A stretch of 46,537 bases of DNA from assembly GCA_016927455.1 (NCBI GenBank), contig JAFGMQ010000035.1, positions 1-46,537 of the forward strand, written 5' to 3'. The notes below the pieces were generated by a model. The model worked only from the letters and a program-made list of their open reading frames with translations, was not told where the DNA came from and did no database searches. The translations under genes and the position numbers were made by a program. The DNA comes from Deltaproteobacteria bacterium. GTDB taxonomy: Bacteria > Desulfobacterota > DSM-4660 > Desulfatiglandales > Desulfatiglandaceae. Below are positions 17,210 through 26,041 of the stretch, piece after piece (the stretch's first letter is position 1; each line of letters opens with the position of its first letter).

Positions 17210-17383
17210 TCACTCATCTATGGGTCTGGCTTCATCAATGAGCATAATCGGGATATCATCCTTTATCTCATACAGCAACCTGCATGAGTCACAGATAAGA
17301 CCATCCTGCGTATCATTTAAATGGAGTTCTCCCTTGCATCTCGGGCATGCAAGGATTTCAAGCAGTTTCTTACTTATGCCCAT
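17210..17383 (-). CDS. Trm112-family zinc-ribbon protein (YcaR-like)
   Basis: This 57-residue ORF encodes a Trm112/YcaR-type protein: MGISKKLLEILACPRCKG, then a strand, then CDSC, then an ILYE-like IPIMLIDEARPID tail. Two CxxC pairs (Cys13/16 and Cys31/34) form a zinc ribbon. AAGGAGG lies five bases before ATG 17383, an excellent ribosome site. The family's best-known relatives activate methyltransferases, but bacterial YcaR-type proteins are uncharacterised. In Escherichia coli ycaR sits between lpxK and kdsB, so its place in this LPS run fits. It is followed by the NUDIX gene after 102 bp. Confidence 0.9.
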   Translation of the reverse strand: MGISKKLLEILACPRCKGELHLNDTQDGLICDSCRLLYEIKDDIPIMLIDEARPIDE

Positions 17384-17398
17384 TACCCCTCCTTACTG

Positions 17399-17434
17399 GA
17401 TACCCCGCTGCCTGCGGCGGGGCAGTTCATTCTT
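17399..17434. repeat. Dispersed palindromic repeat, copy 2
   Basis: GATACCCCGCTGCC to AGTTCATTC matches 10072-10110 with a few differences. Here the stem is perfect: CCCCGC (17403-17408) pairs with GCGGGG (17417-17422). It lies between the heptosyltransferase stop and the Trm112 start, inside the operon, and could act as an RNA stem affecting downstream expression. ACAGGATTACGAACG directly follows and resembles the other repeat family at 27735 and 29722. Confidence 0.6.
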
Positions 17435-17478
17435 ACAGGATTACGAACGATTTTAACGAACGGCTTCATCTAATCGCA

Positions 17479-18534
17479 TCAATGTGCCGGCAGAATATCC
17501 TGAACACCTTCCATGACTTCTTCAACTGTTATTCGTCTCATACACTCCATGGAATCACAAGTCTTTTTAAAACAGGGGCTGCATTGAATGCCTGCAGTAA
17601 TGATTCTGTGACTCGAACCATAAGGCCCGGTTCTAAATGGTGCTGTCGGACCAAAAAGGGCAACTACCCTGCACCCCATTGCAGCAGCGATGTGCATTGG
17701 GCCGGTATCCGTAGAAATAAGGGCCAGACTCCCGGAATAGAGAAAGGCAAGTTCCCTTAATGTAGTTTTTCCGGCAAGATTAACAGGTGCTTTTTTCATC
17801 ATCCTGGAAATGGATTCAATAACAGAAACATCCTGTTGGCCGCCGGTGAAAACCACTTCGCAGGAAAAATCATTCTGAAGCCTGTCGGCAAGAAGTGCAA
17901 AACGCTCATTCTCCCACAGTTTTGTTTGCCATCTGGCTATCGGATTAATACTGATAAATGGTCTTCCGTTGAGGCCATAAGATGCCAGCATCTCCCTGAC
18001 ATGCTCCCTGTCTCTCTCAGAAATCGGAATATTCCCTTGTACAACTGAAGTATCGCAGCCAAGATATTCACCAACCCTTAGATAACGATCAATTGCATGG
18101 ACATCTTTTTCAACCCTTACAGGCCGTTCATTTACAAACAGCGATGCCCCTTCCCTGGAATCGCTCATGCCTATCTTCCTGTTTCCCCTTGAAAGGGCAA
18201 CCAGGATACCACTTTTAAGAAGGCCTTGAATATCCAGGACCAGATCGTACTTGTACAGCCTCAGGTCTGCAACAAAGTCTTTTATCTCCCGGATTACCGA
18301 CAAGGAACCTTTTCTTTTCTGTATTCTCTTCTGCCATGATTTTCTTGGTGAAACAATAACCCTGTTCAACCTTGGGTGCCCTTCTATGACCTGCGAAGAA
18401 TCTTCCTCCACAAGCCAGTCAATTTCGGCATGTTTAAATTTGTCACTGAGCACCTCCAGCAGAGGCAGGGTATGAACAACGTCACCTATAGCGCTTAATT
18501 TGACAATCAGAATTCTGGACACCTCGCGGTTCAT
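17479..18534 (-). CDS. waaC: LPS heptosyltransferase I (GT9 family)
   Basis: This 351-residue GT9 glycosyltransferase would add the first heptose to Kdo of lipid A at the cytoplasmic face of the inner membrane. The start reads ILIVKLSAIGDVVHTLPLLE, the signature of WaaC-type enzymes. The nucleotide-sugar-binding C-terminal half has STDTGPMHIAAAMG and ALFGPTAPFRTGP. WLVEEDSSQVIEGHP is also WaaC-like. Its ATG lies three bases after the gmhB stop. The neighbouring waaF supports assigning this one as heptosyltransferase I; a related GT9 enzyme is the alternative. Confidence 0.88.
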   Translation of the reverse strand: MNREVSRILIVKLSAIGDVVHTLPLLEVLSDKFKHAEIDWLVEEDSSQVIEGHPRLNRVIVSPRKSWQKRIQKRKGSLSVIREIKDFVADLRLYKYDLVLDIQGLLKSGILVALSRGNRKIGMSDSREGASLFVNERPVRVEKDVHAIDRYLRVGEYLGCDTSVVQGNIPISERDREHVREMLASYGLNGRPFISINPIARWQTKLWENERFALLADRLQNDFSCEVVFTGGQQDVSVIESISRMMKKAPVNLAGKTTLRELAFLYSGSLALISTDTGPMHIAAAMGCRVVALFGPTAPFRTGPYGSSHRIITAGIQCSPCFKKTCDSMECMRRITVEEVMEGVQDILPAH

Positions 18535-18537
18535 CTT

Positions 18538-19140
18538 CTATTCCCCATGTTCATACCTGGTGTCCTGTCTGTCATTCTCAATTATCCATCTGACTGCATG
18601 AAGAAGGTCTTCTGCTACATGTACAGGTTGAAAGGGAGAGTATGGGGCCAGGTATTCCAAATCCCCCAGGCCGTAACCTGTCTTGACCAGAATGCCTTTA
18701 AGCCGAGCCCGTTGGGATAGCTCAATATCTGATAAGCGGTCACCTATTACATAAGACCTCGACATATCAATCGGGAGATCTTCGCAGGCCATCCTGACCA
18801 TGCCTGTGTCAGGCTTTCTGCAATTACATGAAATACTGTATTCTCTCACGCTTCCACCGGCATAGTGAGGGCAATAATATATGCCGTCAATGAAGGCTTT
18901 TTCCTTTTTCAGCATATCAATCATGTGTTCATGAACTTCGTTGACAAGTTCGATCGGGAAATATCCGCGTGCAACACCTGATTGATTCGATACAATTATT
19001 GCCAGAAATTGATTTCTGTTCAAGATCCTTATTGCCTCTGCAGTACCCTCGAGAATTACAAACCGGCTGATATGGTTTATATATCCCATCTGCTCGTTTA
19101 TTGTCCCATCTCTGTCTATAAACACTGCCGGCCTTTTCAT
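18538..19140 (-). CDS. gmhB: D-glycero-D-manno-heptose-1,7-bisphosphate 7-phosphatase
   Basis: GmhB removes the 7-phosphate from heptose-1,7-bisphosphate during ADP-heptose synthesis. It is a 200-residue HAD phosphatase with the catalytic AVFIDRDGTINE (motif I Asp pair), IVSNQSG (motif II), and a later GDRLSDIE motif. The zinc-binding CPHYAGGSV-to-CNCRKP segment is diagnostic of the GmhB/HisB-type phosphatases. ATG 19140 abuts the waaF stop with no gap, and waaC follows after three bases, so translation is tightly linked. The C-terminal tail is slightly longer than in E. coli. Confidence 0.92.
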   Translation of the reverse strand: MKRPAVFIDRDGTINEQMGYINHISRFVILEGTAEAIRILNRNQFLAIIVSNQSGVARGYFPIELVNEVHEHMIDMLKKEKAFIDGIYYCPHYAGGSVREYSISCNCRKPDTGMVRMACEDLPIDMSRSYVIGDRLSDIELSQRARLKGILVKTGYGLGDLEYLAPYSPFQPVHVAEDLLHAVRWIIENDRQDTRYEHGE

Positions 19141-20238
19141 TTATGTGCTTCTCCTCATGGTCTTCATTTCCTCCCATACCTCTTCCGGTTCTATCGAAAG
19201 CATACAGCGGTGATCATCCGGGCATTCGGGCTTGAGACAGGGAGCACATCGGGTATCGTGCCTGATAATCTTTGTGCTGGGTCCCCGGGGACCTGTGGCT
19301 ACGGGATCGGTAGGCCCAAAAATAGCTATTGTGGGCACCCCGAGGGCTGCAGCAATATGCATGAGTCCTGAGTCGTTTGTGACAAAAAACCGGCACAGAC
19401 CTATAATTCCCATGGCCTCTCCAAGTGATGTCCTGCCGCAGAGATTCAGTGCCTTGCGGGTCATTGAACTGCACAGATTCCTGCATATATCCGTTTCATT
19501 TTTGCTGCCCAATACAAGAACCTTTGCACCCCAATTTTCCACCGCAAGGTCCCCTATCTTTGCAAATCGATCCGCCGGCCATCTTTTGGCACCGCCGAAA
19601 ATAGCGCCGGGATTGAGTCCGATCAAAAAATCATTAGTGTTCATTCCATTTGATTCTATTATAATACGCCCTTTTTCCGTGTATTCCCTGGCGAGAAAAA
19701 CCGAAGGAAAGCCTGTCCGGGGATCCGGATTGACATGATCGGTAAAATCAGGCTGCCAGCCCATGGCCCTTAATAGATATATATAGTAATCAGTTTGATG
19801 AAACTTCAAAACCTCTTCCGTTCTGAGAACACTGTGAGTCAATAAAAATCCCCGCCCATCCGTATTATAACCGATCCTGTATCTGACATTACCAAAAAAT
19901 GCCAGGGCGGCCGCTTCAAAGGCATTCTGGAAAAGGATAGCAAGATCGAATCTTTTTTTCCGAATCAGACTGACAGTTCTTAAAATTTCTGAAAACCCTG
20001 TAAAAGCGCCTTCCCCTTTCTTGAAAGAAATGACTTCATTAACCGCAGGATGGTTTTCAAATAATGGCAAAACCCAGGGTTTCGCAAGGACAGCAATCGA
20101 GCTCGAAGGAAAAGTTTTCTTAATTGCTTCCAGCGCCGGGAGTGTCATGACGACATCTCCGACCCAGTTTGTCGCACGCACGAGGATCTTATTGATAGAT
20201 GCTTTATCAATTTGTTTTCTGGCTTTTACTTTTAGCAT
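19141..20238 (-). CDS. waaF: LPS heptosyltransferase II (GT9 family)
   Basis: This 365-residue GT9 enzyme would transfer the second heptose to the LPS inner core. ILVRATNWVGDVVMTLPALE near residue 18 is the classic WaaF start motif (NWVGD). VTNDSGLMHIAAALGVPTIAIFGPTDP is the donor-binding region. The C-terminal CAPCLKPECPDDHRCM cysteines are typical of WaaF. There are about 17 residues before the motif, so the start could be slightly later, but no better start with a ribosome site is visible. gmhB follows without a gap. Confidence 0.93.
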   Translation of the reverse strand: MLKVKARKQIDKASINKILVRATNWVGDVVMTLPALEAIKKTFPSSSIAVLAKPWVLPLFENHPAVNEVISFKKGEGAFTGFSEILRTVSLIRKKRFDLAILFQNAFEAAALAFFGNVRYRIGYNTDGRGFLLTHSVLRTEEVLKFHQTDYYIYLLRAMGWQPDFTDHVNPDPRTGFPSVFLAREYTEKGRIIIESNGMNTNDFLIGLNPGAIFGGAKRWPADRFAKIGDLAVENWGAKVLVLGSKNETDICRNLCSSMTRKALNLCGRTSLGEAMGIIGLCRFFVTNDSGLMHIAAALGVPTIAIFGPTDPVATGPRGPSTKIIRHDTRCAPCLKPECPDDHRCMLSIEPEEVWEEMKTMRRST

Positions 20239-20248
20239 GAATCATTTC

Positions 20249-20271
20249 ACAATAGACTATATTGCTATTGT
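20249..20271. other. Inverted repeat before waaF
   Basis: ACAATAG (20249-20255) and CTATTGT (20265-20271) form a perfect 7-bp inverted repeat with a 9-bp spacer, 11 bp upstream of the waaF ATG and 114 bp region after the acyltransferase. It could be a weak RNA hairpin or operator. No promoter was convincing here. Confidence 0.3.
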
Positions 20272-20352
20272 TCTAATCAAAGATTGTTAGTACATATATC
20301 CCTTGACGGGCTTTATATTATTCAGTTTGGACTTGGCAAGGTTTTGAGTTTG

Positions 20353-21258
20353 TTAAGAAACATTATCATCCGGCAAAGGACAATAATTTTTTACTTTCCA
20401 TCTTCTATGAAACCAGAACCATTGATCTGGATATTGCTTTATATACTTTTCAATAACCCTTGTGAAAAGAGCGGTATTCTGTTCGATATCCATGATCTTA
20501 TCCCCGGTTTTCCGGAGATTGACCTCTTCTTCAAATATAATCCTGTACCTTCCATCCGGATGTTTTACACAAAAAGCAGGAACCACCGGAGCCCCTGTCC
20601 TTTGTGCCAAAAGAGCCAGTCCTTTATTTGTACAAGCCGGTCTTCCCAAGAATTGAACAAACACTCCCTCATACCAGTCAACGCTTTGGTCCAAAAGTAT
20701 TCCTATTATCTTTTTCTCATTTACGGCCTTCAACACCTTTTTCATGCCACCCCGCTTGGATATAAGTTCTGCTCCAAACCTTGAACGCAGATCGCCCATA
20801 AGCCTGTCTGCCGGCGGGAAATCGATCGACCTTGCTACTGCCGCGGTTTTAGAATCAGAAAGCAGTGTCACTGCAGCAGCCATTAACTCCCAGTTTCCCA
20901 AATGCGCGCTAAGGATAAAGCCCCCTTTGCCTTTTCCAACGGCTGCCAGGAAATTCTCCCTGTTTTCAAAAACAACATATCTATCCAGATTTTCACGATT
21001 AAGCCGCAGCAGGTGAGGGACCTCGAACAGCATCTCACCAAAATGCATTAATACCCGTCTGTTAAGTCTCCTTATTTCAAACTCGGTCAAATTCTCACCG
21101 AAAGCATGTCTGAGATTGTCCAGAGAGTCCTTTGTTCGTCTCATTGGTATCATGACAAATGCCCGTCCCAATGTCCGTCCAATAAATTGACCTGCATGGA
21201 AAGGGATGAACGATAATATCCGAACAAGTAAATAAATAATCCTATAAATCAGTGTCAA
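20353..21258 (-). CDS. Lipid A biosynthesis acyltransferase (LpxL/HtrB family)
   Basis: This 301-residue inner-membrane enzyme would add a secondary acyl chain to Kdo-lipid A from acyl-ACP. An N-terminal hydrophobic anchor covers about 4-20. The catalytic HX4E motif is HLGNWE with His119 and Glu124. GILLDQS and the RTGAPVVPAFCV segment are also family-like. The start is TTG 21258, with AAGGAA 6-7 nt upstream and a 17-bp overlap with the end of lpxK; no ATG near the N-terminus would keep the anchor. Whether it is LpxL or LpxM in specificity is not decidable. Confidence 0.92.
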   Translation of the reverse strand: MTLIYRIIYLLVRILSFIPFHAGQFIGRTLGRAFVMIPMRRTKDSLDNLRHAFGENLTEFEIRRLNRRVLMHFGEMLFEVPHLLRLNRENLDRYVVFENRENFLAAVGKGKGGFILSAHLGNWELMAAAVTLLSDSKTAAVARSIDFPPADRLMGDLRSRFGAELISKRGGMKKVLKAVNEKKIIGILLDQSVDWYEGVFVQFLGRPACTNKGLALLAQRTGAPVVPAFCVKHPDGRYRIIFEEEVNLRKTGDKIMDIEQNTALFTRVIEKYIKQYPDQWFWFHRRWKVKNYCPLPDDNVS

Positions 21259-22360
21259 CGATTATTCCTTTTTTTTCAATGGCATCTCTAATTATTTTAA
21301 AAAAGGCTTCCTCTCCTGATAATAATTTAATTTTTATGGAAAGGTAGCCAATATCGAAATTTGCGGCCTCTAATGGCAATATCCTTGCCATATCCTTTTC
21401 TGTTGTAAGTATGTAGTCTGCGCCATATTTTTCTTTTTCACGGATTAACGAATCTATTTCATCACTCCTGAACCAGTAATGGTCTCTGAACGCCTTAAAA
21501 CAGACAATTTCCGCATCTAAATTCTTCAGTGTCTCCTTGAAAAAACCAGGCTGAGCTATCCCTGCAAAGGCGATCACATTTTTTCCACGTAGTAATTCAG
21601 GATCATGAATCTTCGATGAACCAGGGAATATAACTTTGTAAGGAATATGCTCAGAAAGAAAAACGGGGCGAGCTGGAAACCTGGTCCTTAGAAAGTCAAT
21701 TATCTTTGATTCGGAACCGTCCCCCCTGTAACGTGTAAGGATAAATGCGTCTGCTCTGCCAAGACTGGAGACGGATTCTCTCAGCGGACCCCAGGGAAGA
21801 AGGTGACCGTTGCCAAAGGGAAGTGTGGCATCAATTAACACTGCATTAAAATCTCTCTTCAGCTTTATGTGCTGAAAACCGTCATCCAGAATAAAGAAGT
21901 CTGAACCATATTTCTTTTTGGCATACAACCCTGCCATGTGCCGGTTTTTTGATATTACGACAGGAACACCGGGGAGCATTCTGGCAAGCAGATATGGCTC
22001 ATCTCCAGCGTGTTCCGGTCTTGCTTTTATACTTTTTTCGTCAGATACTTCAAGGAGATTTTCCCTGTTTTGCCTTCCATATCCTCTTGATAATATAGCA
22101 ACTTTATGCCCCGACTTCAAAGCCCATTCAGCCAGCATGGCAACAGCAGGGGTCTTGCCTGTTCCTCCGGCTGTCAGATTACCAATGCTTAAAACAAAGG
22201 CCGGGAGGGCCTTTTTCTTGAAAATTTTAATTCTATATGCCCATAGCCGCAGTTTGACACCAAGGCCGTATAATGCCGAAAAAGGAATCAATAAAATTGT
22301 CCAGAATCCAAACTGAGACTTCCGGTAAATTCGGGGCCAATCAGGCCCGGTGCCTTTCAT
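21242..22360 (-). CDS. lpxK: Tetraacyldisaccharide 4'-kinase
   Basis: LpxK phosphorylates the 4' position of the lipid A disaccharide at the inner membrane. The 372-residue protein has an N-terminal hydrophobic anchor (about 15-42) and the P-loop IGNLTAGGTGKTPAV at about 59-73. ILDDGFQH, another hallmark with the catalytic Asp, and LPWGPLRES follow. The ATG is at 22360, 37 bp after waaA. Its 3' end overlaps the acyltransferase start. It is a single-copy essential-type gene in lipid A producers. Confidence 0.96.
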   Translation of the reverse strand: MKGTGPDWPRIYRKSQFGFWTILLIPFSALYGLGVKLRLWAYRIKIFKKKALPAFVLSIGNLTAGGTGKTPAVAMLAEWALKSGHKVAILSRGYGRQNRENLLEVSDEKSIKARPEHAGDEPYLLARMLPGVPVVISKNRHMAGLYAKKKYGSDFFILDDGFQHIKLKRDFNAVLIDATLPFGNGHLLPWGPLRESVSSLGRADAFILTRYRGDGSESKIIDFLRTRFPARPVFLSEHIPYKVIFPGSSKIHDPELLRGKNVIAFAGIAQPGFFKETLKNLDAEIVCFKAFRDHYWFRSDEIDSLIREKEKYGADYILTTEKDMARILPLEAANFDIGYLSIKIKLLSGEEAFFKIIRDAIEKKGIIVDTDL

Positions 22361-22397
22361 TAAATGTATCTCCCTTTTGTTTTTCGGAAGGGAAAAA

Positions 22398-23696
22398 TTA
22401 CAATGCCTTCTGCAATGGAAAAGCAGTTTGCTCTGTCATGGTATGAGTAATATATGATATGATTTCTTCAATGGCCCCACGATTTTTCTCAGCAAATTCT
22501 TTCGCCTGCCTGCTCATGTTATGCCTCATTTCGGCATGGGCTAAGATTCTGCTCATCCCATCATAAAGCTCCTTTTCATTTTTTACCTGTATTCCGCCTC
22601 CTGACTCAAGCAGTAATTCCGACATTAAAGCAAAATTGTGCATGTAAGGTCCAAATAAAACAGGGCAGCCAAAAGCGGCAGGTTCCAGCAGATTATGTCC
22701 TCCTACCGGGACCAGAGATCCTCCCACAAAACTTATCTGGCTCAGGCCATAGATGCGATCAAGCTCCCCCATTGTATTCAGAATAAAGACATCGCCTGTG
22801 CTTCCCTTTGATTTGATCTCTGTTTTTAATACAGCCTTAAACCCTTTAAGTCGTGCCTTTTTAAAAATTTCTTCTGACTGTTCTATCTTACGAGGGGCTA
22901 TAATAAGTCTCAGATTTGGGAATAAAGGCCTGAGTCTCCTGAAAGCATTTAACAATATCTCTTCCTCGCCACTATGTGTGCTGCCTGCCACCCATATCAG
23001 ATCTTCAGGTTGAAGCCCAAGAATATTCATCCATCTGCTGCGTTCATCATTATTCATTGGAACCCACTGGCGATCAAATTTTATATTCCCAACCGTAATG
23101 ACCTTTTCCTCTGGACGTACCCCTGCCCGCAAAAGCCTTTGCCTGTCAAGATCAGACTGCATAAGACACAGATTAATCGGTTCAAAGAGTTTTCGGGTAA
23201 AAAATGACATCCTTCGGTATGCCTTAAATGTGTGCGGTGAAACCCGGCCGTTAACGAGCAGGGTAATAATACCCTTCTTCTTTAAAAAGGCAGGAAGACC
23301 CGGCCATATATCGGTTTCAACCAGAATAAAGACTGAGGGTCTGATATAGTTGAAAATTCTGTATACACACCAGCAAAAATCCAAAGGCATTAAGAGTAAT
23401 GCCTTCACTCTTCCCTCCAGCTTTTCCCGGGCAACAGCCATGCCCCTGGATGTTGTCACAGTAAAAACAATGTCTCTTTCCGGAAATTTACGGGCAATAG
23501 CTTCGACCAGCGGAACAGCCGAAATTACTTCTCCCACCGAGAGTGCATGAATCCATATGTTTCCCTCTTGAAGGGTAATTGAAGGGAATGCCAGCGCAAG
23601 CTTTCCGGCGATTTCTTCCTTTCGACAAAACAATAATATCGGGACAGCAAAAACAAGTACTGAAAGCCATACAAAATTGTAAAGGTAAATCAGCAT
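22398..23696 (-). CDS. waaA: Kdo transferase
   Basis: WaaA (KdtA) transfers Kdo from CMP-Kdo to lipid IVA at the cytoplasmic face of the inner membrane. The 432-residue protein has an N-terminal anchor (about 3-22) and WIHALSVGEV, matching the acceptor-side motif with the catalytic Glu. VNGRVSPHTFKAYRR, WVAGSTHSGEEE, and SFVGGSLVPVGGHNLLEPAAFG (CMP-Kdo binding) are all typical. It is the first clear LPS gene after the NtrY-like kinase, 110 bp downstream of it. No strong ribosome site is seen before ATG 23696. Confidence 0.95.
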   Translation of the reverse strand: MLIYLYNFVWLSVLVFAVPILLFCRKEEIAGKLALAFPSITLQEGNIWIHALSVGEVISAVPLVEAIARKFPERDIVFTVTTSRGMAVAREKLEGRVKALLLMPLDFCWCVYRIFNYIRPSVFILVETDIWPGLPAFLKKKGIITLLVNGRVSPHTFKAYRRMSFFTRKLFEPINLCLMQSDLDRQRLLRAGVRPEEKVITVGNIKFDRQWVPMNNDERSRWMNILGLQPEDLIWVAGSTHSGEEEILLNAFRRLRPLFPNLRLIIAPRKIEQSEEIFKKARLKGFKAVLKTEIKSKGSTGDVFILNTMGELDRIYGLSQISFVGGSLVPVGGHNLLEPAAFGCPVLFGPYMHNFALMSELLLESGGGIQVKNEKELYDGMSRILAHAEMRHNMSRQAKEFAEKNRGAIEEIISYITHTMTEQTAFPLQKAL

Positions 23697-23806
23697 AAGT
23701 ATGGTCTCGTATTAAATCAGATTCGGGGCTGTTTGAAAAAACCCCATACCTGGCCTGCATATAGAATCAGTATTCCTGAACTGTTCTGCATGAAGCGCTT
23801 CTTCAA

Positions 23807-26041
23807 TCATACCCTGACAGACAATTCAATAATAAATTTAGTCCCTTTAGGCTTATTGTCCTGGATTCTTATAAAACCATTATGATCGGTAATTATAGTG
23901 TTAACAATTGCAAGACCCAATCCTGTACCTCCCTTTTTTGTAGAAAAATAGGGTTCGAAAATACGAGTTTTATTTTCGGGAGATATCCCTCTCCCTTTGT
24001 CTGCTATCTCAATACATACCATCTGAAGGACATTGTCATACCTGAGATCGATAAACACTTCTCCTTTGGCATCAATTGCCTCGATGGCATTATCGAGAAG
24101 ATTGATAATAACTCTTTTTATCTGTTCTCTGTCCAGATTAAACACAGGGATATCAGAAGCATGCCTGAAAATAAAGCTCACATCTTTATGTGCTTCTTTA
24201 TACAGGCTCAATGCCTCACTAATAATTTCCCGGATATCTGCCGGAGCAGGGTTTGATGCGGGCATGCGTGCAAAATTGGAAAATTCATTTACCAGTCTTT
24301 TCAGTTCTTCTACCTGTCTGATAATCATCTCGGTACACTCATGGAATACTTTGCCTTCTTCATTTTCAAGTTTTTTTCCATATCTTTTCCGGAGGCGTTG
24401 AGCAGAGAGCTGGATTGGAGTCAGCGGGTTTTTGACCTCATGGGCTATGCGTGTTGCAACTTCCCGCCATGCAGCCATGCGCTGTGACTTTTCGATCTCA
24501 CTCAAGTCTTCAAAAACAGCAACAAGCCCCAGATAGTTCTGGCGATCATCCCGCAGAACATTAAGATAAACAAGAATAGCAAGATTTTTGTTTTCCAGAG
24601 GTATCTTAATCTGCCTTCTTAAAAAGCCCTTCTTGAAAAGCCCTTCGTCATTGATAAAACCATCTATTATTCTGCTGTATTCATTTGAGAGAATTTCTTT
24701 ATAGTTTTTGCCAATGATACTTGCCGGGTTTGTTATATTAAGCATCTTCTCAGCCGATTTATTTACTGTAAGGATTTTGCCGTTAGCATCCGCAGATACC
24801 ACTCCGGCGGCTACATTTGCCAGAACAATCTCCATATACAAACGCCTCTGTTCCAACTCCAGATTGCTCTTTATGAGTTGCCTGTTGGCCATTTCAAGCT
24901 TATTTTTGCCCGTTTTAAGGTCCAGAGTCATTCTGTTGAAAGAGTTGACAAGTGCACCTATCTCATCCTTGGCCTCTAAATCAATGAAAAAATCATAATT
25001 CCCTGACGCAATCCTGTTGGTTGCCTCAGCCAGTTCCTTAATCGGTATGGTTATTTCTTTGGAAAGATAAAACCCGAACCACACTGAAGAAAAAACAATG
25101 AGAAGAGTAACTATAGACAGAGCGATCACATGGCTGATTTTAATAGGTTTTTTAAGCATCTTTAGTTGGCGGTATTCCTGAAGTCCTCTCGAAATAGCCT
25201 TGAGACGGTTAACAAATGAGCCTGGAACAAATTTTCCCAAGACCACAAGGCCTACTACTGCCTTTGTCTCTGTCCTTGAGAAAATGGGGACTATGCCTCT
25301 TATCAGGTCTCCGTGGGCTGCTGATTGAATATACTGGCTGTCTGTTCCTTTTTCAAAGGTCTTTAGCAGGATTTCTTTTTCAGGTCCTTTAAACGGGCTC
25401 AAGTCAATCCTGTTATCTCTTGATGCAGTCCTCAGTTCCAGTTCAGCCGATAATACTTCAACTGAGGTTAATCCATATTCTTTCTGTTTCTCACGAACGA
25501 ATTTTTCAATTACATCCTTCTTTGAAAGCAGAATATATCCTTCATGGGTTATTATTCGGCTCATACTGTTTCCAAAATATAGAATTTCATCTGAGATTCT
25601 TTCGTAATAATCCTGTCCAACTTCAAGGGAATTTTTCAAAGACTGCTCAATCTGAAGATTAAACCAGTATTCTATTGAAGAAGATATGAATTGCACGGAT
25701 ACAAAAAACAGAATTGCAGTTGGCAACAGCGAAAGGGTCACAAAGGCAAGCACAAGTTTAGTCCTTAGCTTGGCCCCCATGATGTTTTTCTTTCTCTCAA
25801 AGAGGAGCTTTACCAGGTTCCGGACAGTAAGAAAAAGAAGCAGAAGAAGGAGGATTATATTTATATTGATTAATGAAAAAATCAGGATGCTGTGGGAAAC
25901 TGGAAGATCCAGGCCCAGATCAAATACCTTGATGCCCAGAAACACCAGAAAACAAATTGCGGCAAAAAGAATAATCACCAGACGCCGTTCACGGCGGCGC
26001 CTGATAAGGTCATTCTTTTTTGCTTCTATATAGTAATTCAT
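23807..26041 (-). CDS. NtrY-like membrane sensor histidine kinase
   Basis: This 744-residue sensor kinase has hydrophobic helices at about 20-42, 50-72, 97-120 and 301-325, with a periplasmic sensing region of about 180 residues before the last helix. A HAMP domain (about 325-380), PAS domain (about 400-515), HisKA with phospho-acceptor His534 in RIAHEVKNPLTPIQ, and HATPase with N box and KGGTGLGLAIV follow. The HEVKNPLTPIQLSAQRL run is characteristic of NtrY. The partner regulator NtrX is not next to it: the next gene is waaA. It may therefore be an orphan kinase or signal to a distant regulator. Its location suggests an envelope signal, by inference. Confidence 0.9.
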   Translation of the reverse strand: MNYYIEAKKNDLIRRRRERRLVIILFAAICFLVFLGIKVFDLGLDLPVSHSILIFSLININIILLLLLLFLTVRNLVKLLFERKKNIMGAKLRTKLVLAFVTLSLLPTAILFFVSVQFISSSIEYWFNLQIEQSLKNSLEVGQDYYERISDEILYFGNSMSRIITHEGYILLSKKDVIEKFVREKQKEYGLTSVEVLSAELELRTASRDNRIDLSPFKGPEKEILLKTFEKGTDSQYIQSAAHGDLIRGIVPIFSRTETKAVVGLVVLGKFVPGSFVNRLKAISRGLQEYRQLKMLKKPIKISHVIALSIVTLLIVFSSVWFGFYLSKEITIPIKELAEATNRIASGNYDFFIDLEAKDEIGALVNSFNRMTLDLKTGKNKLEMANRQLIKSNLELEQRRLYMEIVLANVAAGVVSADANGKILTVNKSAEKMLNITNPASIIGKNYKEILSNEYSRIIDGFINDEGLFKKGFLRRQIKIPLENKNLAILVYLNVLRDDRQNYLGLVAVFEDLSEIEKSQRMAAWREVATRIAHEVKNPLTPIQLSAQRLRKRYGKKLENEEGKVFHECTEMIIRQVEELKRLVNEFSNFARMPASNPAPADIREIISEALSLYKEAHKDVSFIFRHASDIPVFNLDREQIKRVIINLLDNAIEAIDAKGEVFIDLRYDNVLQMVCIEIADKGRGISPENKTRIFEPYFSTKKGGTGLGLAIVNTIITDHNGFIRIQDNKPKGTKFIIELSVRV

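Noticed and set aside
19232-19738. 168-codon ORF antisense to waaF
   Set aside because: waaF is well supported by motifs and operon position. The antisense frame is open by codon bias only.
20284-20784. 166-codon ORF antisense to the acyltransferase
   Set aside because: The acyltransferase has its catalytic motif on the other strand; the antisense product has no recognisable features.
23488-23760. 90-codon ORF upstream of waaA
   Set aside because: It overlaps the waaA start in another frame, and no family features are visible.
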